Assembly (NCBI GenBank): GCA_963576735.1 | Contig: OY755197.1 | Coordinates: forward strand, 10,242,501 to 10,306,500 | DNA from: Bedellia somnulentella | Lineage: Eukaryota > Arthropoda > Insecta > Lepidoptera > Bedelliidae | Reading direction: 5' to 3' | DNA: 64,000 nucleotides | Part shown: positions 10,741 to 21,102 of the stretch, piece by piece | Numbering within the stretch: position 1 is the first letter of the stretch | Layout: every line of letters begins with the position of its first letter | Notes under the pieces: generated by a model | Seen by the model: the letters and a program-made list of their open reading frames with translations, nothing else | Told to the model about the DNA's origin: nothing | Database searches by the model: none | Position numbers and translations under genes: made by a program

Positions 10741-11097
10741 TATACAAACTAATATCCTATCTTAAAGTTTTATAATATTAGTAAGAATGACATCATAGTA
10801 CAGTTACCATAATTTCACGCTCTGTTAATCGGAGATCGAGTCAACAGAAGAATGGTGGTTTTGTAGGAGTATAATCGATTTTTGCTGTGATTACTTGAAT
10901 GATAATGCAGGTTTTTTATCTGGTTATGTTCACACTATTGATTCCAATTAAGTTATTTTGTATTTGCCTACTACTACTAGATTGTTTATGTGGCGAAGTT
11001 GGATTATTTTTCTCTCTTGCTCTCCTGAAATTCATATAAATTTTGTCATACACGTTATTTTAGTTTCGTAGTGTCTGCTTAGAATTATACTATTATA
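10741..11097. other. Non-coding end of the diverged duplicated segment
   Basis: No gene seen. Matches 37581-37860 and then, after a 1.7-kb gap filled by another element, 39590-39672. Homology ends at about 11097. Confidence 0.5.
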
Positions 11098-11515
11098 GTC
11101 GGTAACCCTGGCGCGACTACGTCACGTCCAATAAAATGAGTTTATTTTGAAATTTTCCGACCAATCACAGCGCAGCTCTTTTGAAATTTTAGTGAATTTT
11201 TCTGATTAGCCGTTTTGAAAAAATTCCGACCAATCACAGCGCATCTCTGATCGACTAAAGTTTGCGCGCGCTTATGACACTCAAGCAAAGTCAGTGGGCC
11301 TAAACCGAAACTTTGAAATTCTGTAACAATTAACTTAATCCAGGTACATCAGATGTCAGGTTTTTGCACACCATGGCCGCGAACTGTACAAAACGATACC
11401 TGATCCAAATTTCTAGGTTAACTCATCGCGTCACAGGCTTCCAGAACCGCCGTCCCAAGGCAAGAAATCTGATTGGGTATAAGGTTTGTAGTAAAATAGC
11501 ATATTAAATGTAAAT
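11098..11515. repeat. Direct repeats of CCGACCAATCACAGCGC
   Basis: CCGACCAATCACAGCGCA occurs near 11157 and again near 11228, each followed by a short CTCT run, with similar GAAAAT(T) tracts between. This looks like part of an unclassified repeat. CCAAT motifs could be promoter-like, but nothing downstream is a gene. Confidence 0.4.
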
Positions 11516-11758
11516 AGATACATATACTTACGGCTATAAATCCCTTAACGGGGTAGCCAGAACTTTGGTATGACAAATTCCGCAGTCACTTTTGGAAGTT
11601 GATTGGGGAAAAGATGGTAATAATAAATGTTTTTGGTGCCGGGTCTCCAACCACATCGCCCAAAAATCACTTCAAAAGCCCCTATACCCTTAGTCGCCTC
11701 TTACGATCACCCTCGGGTAGAAATGGGGTAGTGTTATTCTAAGCCGACACTACACGGC
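11516..11758 (-). mobile_element. SINE-A, full length
   Basis: Minus-strand copy, tail at the left (CATATACTTACGG) and GCCGTGTAGTG head at the right. Confidence 0.85.
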
Positions 11759-11782
11759 ATAATGTGTATACCCTGATCATGA

Positions 11783-11966
11783 CCTACATACATACACAAA
11801 GTATATATCTACCTATAAATCCCAAAACGGGGTAGACAGAGGTTTAGAAATGGATTTTTCTGAATCATTTTATGTAGTTGTATGGGGAATAGTGGCGATG
11901 GTACGAAATAGTGATCAATAGTCTCTGTCTAACCTAATAAGAACTAATGGCGTGAGTATATATATC
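11783..11966. mobile_element. Old SINE-A fragment (-) and RTE tail fragment (+)
   Basis: The left half has TATAAATCCCAAAACGGGGT, as in the minus-strand SINE-A 3' end. The right half (about 11890-11966) has AATAGTCTCTGTCTAACCT and GGCGTGAGTATATA of an RTE tail on the plus strand. Both are diverged. Confidence 0.5.
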
Positions 11967-12540
11967 TTTTGCTTGCGTATCACTTAAAAATGTTCTTTAC
12001 TTCCTACATACAGAAAAACTTGCGCTATTTTAAGACGACATTCCATGAAAAATGGCTTCCCGAACAAAATTAATCACTGTATTACACAACATTGTTGTCA
12101 CAGTTTCTTCTTAGTATTTTCAAAGTAATAAATAGCATAAAATAATAAAAATACTTACTTATTGTGACAGTTAATACTTTAATTACGAATTATTGCACCT
12201 CTAAGAAACAATGACAAGGAAGTATAGGGAATATGATTAAAAGATTGTAAAGAGACACATTATGAGACAATATTAGAAATAGATCTCTGTAACTGATTTG
12301 TATAATTAAATCGCCATTACTCATTAGGGTAGATAAAGGTCATTTACAATGTACGATCCCGGTTTCAGCACTGTTTTAGAAAAAAAGGAGGCAATAAATG
12401 AATATGTAATATATATATATTTATTGTATTTTTATATTTTGTATATTTAGTATATATCGCTGTTTAATGTGTTTTTTAAATATGTATAAACATTTTGTAT
12501 GTATGTTCAATACTCTGTTGCGTATAGTGTAATGCTCGCA
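11967..12540. other. AT-rich spacer, nothing recognised
   Basis: No ORF or repeat family recognised; a short ATATAT run lies near 12410. Confidence 0.4.
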
Positions 12541-12885
12541 ATTTCACTTGTGTCGGTGCTGACTGAAAATCAGTGTTGTGAGCTCTCAAAGCTCACAACG
12601 TTACGCTGAGTCAGCACCGTTTCGCTGTGCAGAGACCTTTCTATGCGAATGATCAATTCATGTTGTTATTAAAAAAAAAAGTTTTTTATTTTCTAACTTT
12701 GATTTGTAGCACGTTCTGTATTACTTTGTTTTCTCTATTATTATTCTATATTTTTTTCATGATTTTTTTTTCCAATTTGTTTGTGTCAATGCTTTTCTTT
12801 TTTTTTTATGTTCCACTGTATTTTTCTTGCTCATCTGTGCAGCGAATAAATGTCTCTCTTTCTTTTCTTTCTTTCTTTCTTAATA
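12541..12885 (+). other. 3'-UTR-like segment with strong hairpin and (CTTT)n end
   Basis: CGGTGCTGACT (12554) pairs with AGTCAGCACCG (12609), and inside it GTTGTGAGCT (12575) pairs with AGCTCACAAC (12590). A T-rich tract follows, then AATAAA near 12845 and CTTT repeats. It looks like the 3' end of an unidentified retroelement or transcript. The open frame at 12627-12923 is low-complexity and not credible as a gene. Confidence 0.45.
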
Positions 12886-12914
12886 TACGGACATATTATA
12901 CTCAGATAAAGTTA
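12886..12914 (-). mobile_element. SINE-C 3' tip, truncated
   Basis: TACGGACATATTATACTCAG matches the 3' end of SINE-C on the minus strand (compare 50157-50180). It ends where SINE-A begins. Confidence 0.45.
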
Positions 12915-13160
12915 GCTGTGTAGTGTTGGCTTAGAATAGCACTACCCCGTTTCTACCGATGGGTGTAAGAGGAGACTAACGGTATTGGGGCTTTTAAGGG
13001 ACTTTTGGGCGTTTCGGTTGGAGAACTATCACCACCAACCTTTACTTTACCATATTTTCCCCATTCAATTTTCCGAAAAGTGGCTGAGGAATTTCTAATT
13101 CCTTAGCTCTGGCTACCCCTTTTAGGGATTTATAGCCGTGAGTATATGTATGTATGTATG
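12915..13160 (+). mobile_element. SINE-A, full length
   Basis: GCTGTGTAGTG head to (TATG)n tail. This copy reads TTGGCTTAG in the head, close to a pol III A-box core. Confidence 0.85.
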
Positions 13161-13250
13161 TCAATTTTCCAAAAGTGGTTGAGGAATTTCTAATTCCTTA
13201 GCTCTGACTACCCCTTCTAGGAATTTATAGCCGTGAGTATATGTATGTAT
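13161..13250 (+). mobile_element. SINE-A, 3' 90 bp only
   Basis: Starts at the TTTTCCAAAAGTGG region and runs to its own GTATATGTATGTAT tail, directly abutting the previous copy's tail. Confidence 0.8.
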
Positions 13251-13332
13251 AAAGTTCGCCCCAAACCAAGTAGAACTTTAATTATGTAATACTAACTTAA
13301 CGATATATTTAATATTCTATACTCAAATCAAC

Positions 13333-13842
13333 TCAAACGTTCACGCCGTGAATCCTCGAAGGGGTTGGCAGATGCTTCTAAAAATCACGTTACATTGTCA
13401 CCTGGTGTTCAGAGTATCCACGCTACGAATAGGCTTTGACAGTGTATTCACGTAATAGGGGGCAGGCCTATTGCCGTTTTGTAAGAATACACTGTCACAT
13501 GACAAAGTACAACTTAGCCATTCGGCCCCCTGATTATGTATCTTTTGCGACTGATGATTGTGTCGCAAATTGCACGATTGTCGCTGTCAATGTCATAAAT
13601 TTGTATGCGAATTGACACTTTTGACAGCGACAATTTTGCAACTTGCGACACAATTGCTGTCGCTAAAGATACGTAATCAGCCTCCGGTTTCCTCGCGATG
13701 TTTTCTATCCATGATAAATTAACCAAAGATATAGAAAAGACAATTCTAAAGTCGGAAGGATTATTCTAGGTGTAGGCCTGACCCAGGATTTGAATCCTCT
13801 ACACGATAAGCGGTGTTCTACCCGCTGCGCTTTAACTGCGGT
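13333..13842 (-). mobile_element. SINE-B (tRNA-derived), split by MITE-4
   Basis: Tail side at 13333 (AACGTTCACGCCGTGAATCC on the plus strand), tRNA-like head at 13790-13842. Lies within SINE-C and contains a 163-bp fold-back element. Confidence 0.75.
13524..13686. mobile_element. MITE-4, fold-back element of about 163 bp
   Basis: CTGATTATGTATCTTTTGCGAC at the left is matched by the inverted GTCGCTAAAGATACGTAATC at the right. Further inward, TTGTGTCGCAA and TTGCGACACAA, then TGTCGCTGTCAA and TTTGACAGCGACA, also pair. It interrupts SINE-B between TTCGG and TTTCCTC. Confidence 0.7.
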
Positions 13843-13990
13843 TAGTTGGTCATATTATATAATACACGTATAAATAACATCCATGACTAAGACACAATCA
13901 TTTATGATCATCACATAAATGTTGCTCTCAGCGGGGATCGAACCTACAACCTCTAGACCACGGACGTTGTCCATTGATTAGGACGTCCTG

Positions 13991-14257
13991 AAGTACCTTT
14001 CTCATCCGACGAATTAGAATTATCAAGAATCTACCACGGCTGTAACAGTTCACAACTTGGATAAATTATCCTACATTACACATAAATTGAGATTTGTCTT
14101 AGGTCCGACACAGGATAGGTAATATGGCAGTAGTTCTTATTGAGATAGCATCAATCACCGTCTGTACAACACCAAGAAAACTGTTCAGAATAGCATGAAA
14201 TTCCATTCATGCTATTCCATTTATTCATTTGTAAATGTGCGTGCCGTTTGCAAAGAT
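13991..14257. other. Spacer, nothing recognised
   Basis: No gene or repeat family recognised. Confidence 0.4.
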
Positions 14258-14403
14258 CAGCCCGGCAAGTACGAGCCGTGTTTAAATTAGTTATCGCTTG
14301 GGATAAAGCAGCCATCTCTTACGCACTTACTTAGTATCGTATACTGCCATCTCATCCTAACCGTTATCGTGTCGATAAAATAACGCTCGCGCTTGCCCTT
14401 CTG
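14258..14403. mobile_element. MITE-2, about 146 bp
   Basis: Ends are imperfect inverted repeats: CAGCCCGGCAAGTACGAGC at the left and GCTCGCGCTTGCCCTTCTG at the right. A second copy is at 53494-53639 and a partial one at 58984-59074. Confidence 0.65.
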
Positions 14404-14776
14404 ATAGGATTGCTCTAATAAGAAAACTAAGACAACATGAAACATTTGAGGAAAACATCATATTGTTTTAAACGGAACTGCTATGCGCGCCATTTGAGGG
14501 CTGTTTTCTTAAATCATAGAGAACTTAGCTAGATAGACTTCGATCATATATACCGCTATAATATAATTGAAGTACATAGAGAAGAAACGAAGAAAGTCGA
14601 TATCCGTAAGAGTTTCAGTGTATTTTCACTGATATAAGCGAACTTAATGTATGAGCAACAAATGTCTTAACATTGAATCAAAATGGAAGCAACCAATGAG
14701 GGTTTAGGGACGTATAAACGTATTTTGACAATCAAATAATAATAATAATAATCAAATAATCAAATAATAATAATAA
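14404..14776. other. Spacer ending in a TAA microsatellite
   Basis: No gene seen. 14735-14776 is a run of TAA and CAAATAATAA units that forms the target of the R4/Dong-like element E. Confidence 0.5.
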
Positions 14777-15935
14777 GAGGCGTAGGGATGTGACGACCCC
14801 ACCGCCCATTGTTGGAATGGCAGCGGGATGATAAGTTCATCAGCTTGCCATTCCAGCAATGCAAGTAGTCAGCGCTTGAGTTTGTAGGTGTTGACCGTGT
14901 CTACAAACTGGTCTCAGCGCAAAATAGAGCAATAACGGTCTCCCCGGGGCAAGTGAGTGAAACCCCGGGTGAATCTTCGCTCATCGTAATGGAAGTAGAG
15001 AACAACGATGAGCGTATAGGGCCGCTTCCCTTGGGTGATCGAAGGGTACATACAGCGCTCAGAACTTTTTACCACTACCGAACTCGAACAATTGCGACGC
15101 GAGGCTGTTCCTCTGCTGGACGAAGAGCCACCCTTGCAGGTTCTCCCTCCTGTCCCCGAGCGGGAAGTACGGAGGGAGCCAATTACTAACCTGCCGGATG
15201 TGGGTGGTGTGGAAAGCGATTGGGGAACAGTCTCCCTGGATTTGGATTTGGTGAGGAGCGCACTCGAAGAGACGATCCTGGAATATCGCCAAGTGCCTCT
15301 CGAAAGGAGGCCGAGGCTGCCCCGAGTTCCTCTCAGCATCAAGGTTCGGGATGTCGTTGAGGCCGTTAATAACATGCTGCCCTCATTTTTAGAGAGCAGC
15401 ATGGACCTTTGGGATACGGATTCAATTCTCTTTGGCGCCGCAATGACAGTTTGTCAATTTGTCGGCGTCAGGATGCCGCCAACAAGAGCTGGTGGCTCCC
15501 GCCAGGCTGGCAGTACTAGTCCCAGGACTAGAACTAGGCCAGCCTGGATGAGGCGGATTGAAAGCCGTATCACAAAGGCCAGAGTCCTCATCGGCAAACT
15601 GACCAGCTTCAGATCAGGCAATAATAGGCCGAGGGTGGTGCGCTTCGTCAGGGAGGCATTCCCTGGTGAGAATGTCTTTGACAATTCACCGGAGTTTGCC
15701 TGTAGACTGGTGGAGCGCATCGATGATCTGAAGCAGAAGATCGCTGCTTGGGGTAAGCGAATTAGGCGATATTCTGAAAGGGTAAAAAGGTACCTACAGA
15801 ATCGTCTCTTCATGAGTGACCAGAAGAAGTTCTACAGAACTTTGGAGCGTCCCGATGTGGTTTCGACAGGTCAGCGACCGGAAAAAGCTGATGTAGTTGC
15901 CTTTTGGCGTGGGCTTTGGTCGCTGCCTGTTGATC
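14777..15935 (+). pseudogene. R4/Dong-like element E, 5' part
   Basis: Starts GGCGTAGGG after TAA repeats, like copy A. Compared with A it lacks about 344 bp (A positions 583-926), which shifts the frame just after the conserved GPLPLGDRR stretch. The sequence then follows A to GTTGATC, where the Daphne/Crack-like element begins. It has a diverged 5' UTR and many substitutions relative to A and C. Confidence 0.8.
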
Positions 15936-16343
15936 GGGTAGATCGAAATAATATCTAATTCGTGCTTAGCTATTTAATTTTCGCTATAATTGTTAAAAAG
16001 CATAGAAATAAACCATAAATGGTTGTAAATTGTTGTAAAGTGCGTATTTCATCCACACAAGTGTTATCTTAGAGTAATATTAAGTGAATGTGACAAAATA
16101 AGTGATTAAAGTTTGTGACGTTTTAACGGCTGAAACCAAACAAAGGAAAACATCGCTAGATAGGAAAACCCTTGCCGAGTAAACCAGCTAAGTAAATTTA
16201 TGTATTTTTGAACAATAATAGGTATTTCAATTTAATAAAAATCCTATATTAGTTATAAAACAACGGTCTTCATTTGATCACCGCTTCAACTAAGTAAGAG
16301 TGAGACAAATAGCTGGTTTCTTATTACTTACTATCTTTCAAAC

Positions 16344-16360
16344 ACGGGTTCGATTCCCGT
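16344..16360 (+). other. tRNA T-arm-like motif in the 5' UTR of the Daphne/Crack-like element
   Basis: ACGGGTTCGATTCCCGT forms a perfect 5-bp stem with a 7-base loop TTCGATT, the form of a tRNA T arm and a pol III B box. No acceptor or D arm could be fitted around it, so it is not called as a tRNA gene. Confidence 0.5.
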
Positions 16361-16777
16361 TATTAATTATTATAGTTTATAATTATATATACTTTTCTTT
16401 TCTCTATATTAAGTGAATTTATCATATAAAAATCTTTTTCTACTGAGCTATTTAATCGCATTCCTTCACTTATTATAATATTAGGTACTTATTAGAATTT
16501 GTGAGTACAAATTGTTTGTCGTAAAGGATATAATAAATAGTAAAACGTTAATATTTAAAACTAAATTAGGGTAGTGATAACACTCGGTGTCATATTTTGA
16601 GTGTTACATTTATGATTATATTGTTTAGTTAATAGAAAACAAACGATAAATAATAACTTTATATCTTTGTTGTAAGTAGGCGCTTGTGTGGATCGAAATA
16701 TTTTAGTATTAGGATTATCGTTCGCTATAGTAACGCTTTAAACTAGTATATAATATTAAGACTGTTCGTTTCGTAAA

Positions 16778-18118
16778 ATGGACTCGATTACAACTCGTAG
16801 AATGGCTGCCGAACAAAAATATGAAAAATTAAAAAGAGAGTTAAATGATGCAGAACAATTAAAAAATAGGCTTTTAGAAGAACGGGACGAAAACGTTTTA
16901 GCTATTCGTAATTTAAAGTTGAAAAATAGTAATCTTTTAGAAAAAATTGTGTTGCTTCGTGAATCTTACGACATTTCTCAAGTGGAATTAGAAAACCAGC
17001 AGATATTAATATTAAAGCATGAGGATCAGTGCGCAAAGCATGAAGTAGCTTTAGAGCGAATTCATATTCTGAATGAGCAGTTGGCAGAGGCACACGCTCA
17101 ATTGGCGGAATTCCATAGAATAAAGAATATTCACGAAGACTCTCACGCAGTTTCTTTATGTGCCGAACTTGAGGCAGAATCATTATCTTCTATGACCTCT
17201 TTTAAATATTCAAAAACTTTCAGTCGTAAACAGTGTAAAAAATATAAATTAGTTAAAAAACGTATATACAACACAAACAAAAGTCTTATAAGTATGAAAA
17301 ATAGTATAAAATTCATAAACAAGTCTTACAGAAAAATTGATTTACTAAACCAAATAGATAGTTTGAATGATAAACTGAGTGAGCTGATTGTTAGTCAGGA
17401 AGATCTGCATTTAAGATACAAACATATCGGCAGTCTTATAGACAAAGAGACGGTTACTCTGAATAGTCATATTTCCTCAAATAGCGTTATATCTCAATCA
17501 CCCCAACCAATTAATGGGATTACATTACCAACTGTTAGCACGCCGCCGGCGCCGCCGGCAAACAGAACATTAGTATTTTCGGATGGCATGGCCGTAGGTT
17601 TTGGCGAAATACTATCGAAGTATCTTAATCAGCAGGTCATTAACCATTGCTATACGGGTGCAAACTTTAATTATATAGTAGAACGAATATTATTAGGCAC
17701 TTATGACGAATATACAACGATTGTCGTACTGGTCGGCAATAGTATAGGATTAAATAAGTATTTATTGAATAAAAGTTTAAATAAACTTTTGGAAATACAA
17801 AAAATATATAAATGTAAATTTATATTTTGTACCTTTCCATACTTACTTAATATGGATAAGCAGAATGACAATATTCATATTATGAATAATCTAATATGTC
17901 ACGTGACATGTTGTCAAAGCGACAATTTATTTTGTTTGGATTTGAATAAGTTTTTACCTTATTCAAATTCTCGACTGGGTACTGTATACATACCCTTAAA
18001 TCAAAAGCGGAACATTGCTAAATTATTAGCATATAATATATCTGACCCCCATATATTTAATATAAGGGGAAACTTACTTCTAGTATGCGATGGTGGAAGC
18101 CATAATTTAAACTTTTAA
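16778..18118 (+). CDS. ORF1 protein: coiled coil plus SGNH-like domain
   Basis: 446 residues from ATG at 16778. Residues 1-130 are Glu/Lys/Leu-rich with heptad-like spacing, probably a coiled coil. A basic stretch (about 145-200) follows, then a Pro-rich linker (PTVSTPPAPPA, about 253-263). The C-terminal part has TLVFSDGMAVGFGEILSKYL and VVLVGNSIG, resembling the first and third blocks of the SGNH hydrolase/esterase fold found in some CR1-clade ORF1 proteins. The usual catalytic Ser of the first block is not clear (SDG instead of GDS), so it may bind without esterase activity. The role is probably RNA binding and particle assembly. Confidence 0.65.
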   Translation: MDSITTRRMAAEQKYEKLKRELNDAEQLKNRLLEERDENVLAIRNLKLKNSNLLEKIVLLRESYDISQVELENQQILILKHEDQCAKHEVALERIHILNEQLAEAHAQLAEFHRIKNIHEDSHAVSLCAELEAESLSSMTSFKYSKTFSRKQCKKYKLVKKRIYNTNKSLISMKNSIKFINKSYRKIDLLNQIDSLNDKLSELIVSQEDLHLRYKHIGSLIDKETVTLNSHISSNSVISQSPQPINGITLPTVSTPPAPPANRTLVFSDGMAVGFGEILSKYLNQQVINHCYTGANFNYIVERILLGTYDEYTTIVVLVGNSIGLNKYLLNKSLNKLLEIQKIYKCKFIFCTFPYLLNMDKQNDNIHIMNNLICHVTCCQSDNLFCLDLNKFLPYSNSRLGTVYIPLNQKRNIAKLLAYNISDPHIFNIRGNLLLVCDGGSHNLNF

Positions 18119-18126
18119 GAGTGACA

Positions 18127-21102
18127 ATGGAAGAGCCTCCTGTCGTCCTTAAGTCGTCACCTAATATCAATATTGTAAACAAGGAAGGAGGTTCTTCTGG
18201 CAATTTAACTAAAAAGAATACTTTACAAGGAGTCTCCCAGTTTAAACTTGTATGTCAAAATACTCAGGGGTTTTCTTGTAAAGAATTAGAAATAGAATTA
18301 TTTTTGGAAAAATATGAAATAGATTGTTTATGTGTTACTGAACACTGGCTTAAGAATTGCGAACTCATATTTGGTTTTGAAAACTATTATTTAGCTAGCA
18401 ACTACTGCCGCAATTCTAAAGCCTGTGGTGGCTCCGCTATATTTTTAAAAAATAATATTAAATCAAAAATTCGTAATGATATTGTCCAGTTAAGCGTTGA
18501 GCAAGTCGTGGAATTATCCTGCATAGAGTTAAAAAACTATTTCTTAATATGTGTGTATCGACCCCCTTATAACCAAAATTATGATAAATTCGAAAATGTA
18601 ATGGAAGATGTATTAGGCAAAGTTTTCAGGAATAAAAAACGTATAATAATATGTGGAGACTTCAATGTGGATCTCCTACAAGACAGTCATCTTAAAACAC
18701 GATTGATGAGTTTATTCCAATCGTTCAATTTAGAAAATTTATTCTTGGAACCGACTAGAATCAAAACATGCTTAGATAATGTATTTACTAATGCAGATTT
18801 TTCAAGTAAAAGTGTTATAAATAAACTAAAGTCTGATCACAGCGGCCTTTTTGTTAGCTTTCCTCTAGAGATACCAGAACCAAAAATTGTTATTAAAAAA
18901 AGGCATATTACTGCCAGTAAAGTAGAAAAATATATAAATATAATAAGCTCTAAGTTGCCCACATGTACAATTAATAAAAACTCAAATACTAGCTATGATA
19001 TCTTTTATAATGTTCTGATAAATGAGTTTAATGAAATTTTTAATGTAAAAAATGTAACTATTACCAGTAAATTTAAGTTTTGTGAGTGGGCAACACCAAG
19101 TATTTATAGATCAAGAGAAAAACTCTTCGATTTATATGATCAAAAAGCTTATAGTAATAATAATGAATTGAGTGAATATGTAAAAAAATACTCAAAAATA
19201 TTTAATAAAGTATGTAAAGAGGCTAAAGCCAGATACCTAAGCCGACGTATCCGAACATCCGATAATAAAGTTAAAACAGTGTGGAATATTATCAACACCC
19301 AAACAGGCCGAGGTAAACCATGTGATCAGGAGTTCTGTGTTCGATCTGATAAAGGTCTGACTACCTCTAATGAGGAAATCGCTTGTATTTTTGAAAAATA
19401 TTTTACTGACATACCATCAAAAACAACTGAATATTTAAACACATCGGTTATAAAAGCTCAACACTTGTTACAACAAAATGTTGATAGGTGCGAAACTTTG
19501 TTTTGTTTTAAAGATGTCAGCCCTACAGATATCGAAAAATGTTTTAAATCATTTAAACTAAAAAGTTCTGAAGACATTTGGGGTATGTCAGTGAAAGTTT
19601 GCCATAATTTTATTGTAACTTTGGCTCCATATTTAGCAGATATATTTAATGAATGTATAAGAAATAAAATCTTTCCAAATCTCATGAAGCATAGTAAAAT
19701 TGTACCACTTCTTAAATCCGGAGGAGATAAAATTAGTCCTGATGGTTATAGACCAATATCAATTCTGCCAGTTTTAAGTAAAATATTCGAAAAACTAATG
19801 TTCAATCAAATGCTTTTGCATTTCGCTTCAAACAAATTGTTTCATCCAAAACAATTTGGCTTTACGAAGGGCCGCTCTACCACCGATGCAGGCGTTGCCT
19901 TAATGAAACACATTTTTGATTCGTGGGAACGCAAAAATGATGCTATTGGTTTGTTTTGCGATCTTACGAAGGCATTTGATTGTGCAGATCATGAAATCCT
20001 TTTTATTAAATTAGAACATTATGGCATACAAGGTGACGCACTTAAATTAATAAAGTCTTACTTTTCGGATCGGATACAGAAAGTGCAAATCAATAATGCA
20101 ATATCACCTGGAACTCATGTAAAAATGGGTGTTCCGCAGGGTTCTATTTTGGGCCCATTTTTATTTTTAGTTTATATTAATGATTTGCCGTTCATGGTCG
20201 AGAAAATGTCCGAGATAGTGTTATTTGCTGATGATACTTCTTTAGTATTTGACGTTGAAAGAAATAATCAGAATATTGACGAGGTGAATAACACGGTTTC
20301 ACAGATTCAAACATGGTTTGCTTCCAATAATCTTGTACTGAATGGTAAAAAAACCAAATGCATTAAATTTGTATTACCTAATGTTAGGTGCGTTGATAAC
20401 GAAATAATTTTAAATAATGAAAAGTTAGTATTTTCGGATAACACAGTTTTCTTAGGGATAACTCTGGACTCCAAGCTCCAATGGGGACCCCACATTAGCT
20501 CACTAGCTGGCAGGCTAAGTAGTGCTGCATATGCCGTTAGGAAAATAAGACATTTGACAGATGTACAGACAGCTCGATTAGTTTATTACAGCTATTTTCA
20601 TAGTGTAATGTCTTACGGTATTTTACTCTGGGGCAGAGCAGCTGATGTTGGTTCCATATTTATTCTCCAAAAGAGAGCAATAAGAGCTATATACAATTTG
20701 AGATCCCGAGATTCCCTGAGGGAATTGTTTAAAACAATAAATATAATGACACTGCCATGTCAATATATTTATGAAAATATTATGTATGTAAGAAAGAATC
20801 AGGCCTCTTTTGTGAAAAATTGTGACAGACATATTCGAAACCTGAGAGACAACAATAAAATATCAGTACCAAAATACAGATTGTCAAAAGTAAATACATC
20901 TTTCATGGGGTTATGCGTAAAAATGTATAATAAAATACCTGAGGACATTTTAAATTTAACAGAAACAAAATTCAAAGCAGCAGTTAAAAGAAATCTTAGT
21001 TCGAAAGCCTATTACAATGTCAATGATTACATTAATGATGAAGTGGCTTGGTGTCATCAGGGCTCTGTGCAGGATGTTTCCGGGCTAACACCAAAATTGT
21101 AA
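18127..21102 (+). CDS. ORF2 protein: APE endonuclease plus reverse transcriptase
   Basis: 991 residues from ATG at 18127; an in-frame GTG precedes it but is an unlikely start. The APE-type endonuclease is at about residues 40-240: CVTEHWL, CVYRPPY, IICGDFNVDLL, KSDHSGLFV. The RT is at about 510-770: YRPISILPVLSKIFEKL, FGFTKGRSTTDA, FCDLTKAFDCADHEIL, GVPQGSILGPFLFLVYINDLP and FADD at about 700-703. The C-terminal region resembles that of CR1/Jockey-type elements. It starts 8 bases after the ORF1 stop, so translation by termination and reinitiation is plausible. No internal stop was found. Confidence 0.85.
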   Translation: MEEPPVVLKSSPNINIVNKEGGSSGNLTKKNTLQGVSQFKLVCQNTQGFSCKELEIELFLEKYEIDCLCVTEHWLKNCELIFGFENYYLASNYCRNSKACGGSAIFLKNNIKSKIRNDIVQLSVEQVVELSCIELKNYFLICVYRPPYNQNYDKFENVMEDVLGKVFRNKKRIIICGDFNVDLLQDSHLKTRLMSLFQSFNLENLFLEPTRIKTCLDNVFTNADFSSKSVINKLKSDHSGLFVSFPLEIPEPKIVIKKRHITASKVEKYINIISSKLPTCTINKNSNTSYDIFYNVLINEFNEIFNVKNVTITSKFKFCEWATPSIYRSREKLFDLYDQKAYSNNNELSEYVKKYSKIFNKVCKEAKARYLSRRIRTSDNKVKTVWNIINTQTGRGKPCDQEFCVRSDKGLTTSNEEIACIFEKYFTDIPSKTTEYLNTSVIKAQHLLQQNVDRCETLFCFKDVSPTDIEKCFKSFKLKSSEDIWGMSVKVCHNFIVTLAPYLADIFNECIRNKIFPNLMKHSKIVPLLKSGGDKISPDGYRPISILPVLSKIFEKLMFNQMLLHFASNKLFHPKQFGFTKGRSTTDAGVALMKHIFDSWERKNDAIGLFCDLTKAFDCADHEILFIKLEHYGIQGDALKLIKSYFSDRIQKVQINNAISPGTHVKMGVPQGSILGPFLFLVYINDLPFMVEKMSEIVLFADDTSLVFDVERNNQNIDEVNNTVSQIQTWFASNNLVLNGKKTKCIKFVLPNVRCVDNEIILNNEKLVFSDNTVFLGITLDSKLQWGPHISSLAGRLSSAAYAVRKIRHLTDVQTARLVYYSYFHSVMSYGILLWGRAADVGSIFILQKRAIRAIYNLRSRDSLRELFKTINIMTLPCQYIYENIMYVRKNQASFVKNCDRHIRNLRDNNKISVPKYRLSKVNTSFMGLCVKMYNKIPEDILNLTETKFKAAVKRNLSSKAYYNVNDYINDEVAWCHQGSVQDVSGLTPKL

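Larger units (their letters stand above)
13251..13990 (-). mobile_element. SINE-C (tRNA-derived), split by SINE-B
   Basis: The minus-strand 3' part is at 13251-13320 (GTTAGTATTACATAATTAAAG-like, in reverse) and the tRNA-like head at 13860-13990, with GGTTCGATCCCCGCTGAGAG on the minus strand near 13930-13950. The break is in the AT-rich ATTATATAAT region, the same place where the RTE entered another SINE-C copy at 30969-30979. Confidence 0.7.

Noticed and set aside
12627..12923. 98-codon plus-strand frame
   Set aside because: Phe/Leu/Ser-rich translation of a T-rich tract; no domain or codon signal.
16344..16360. tRNA gene in the Daphne/Crack-like 5' UTR
   Set aside because: Only a T arm can be folded; no D, anticodon or acceptor stems fit.
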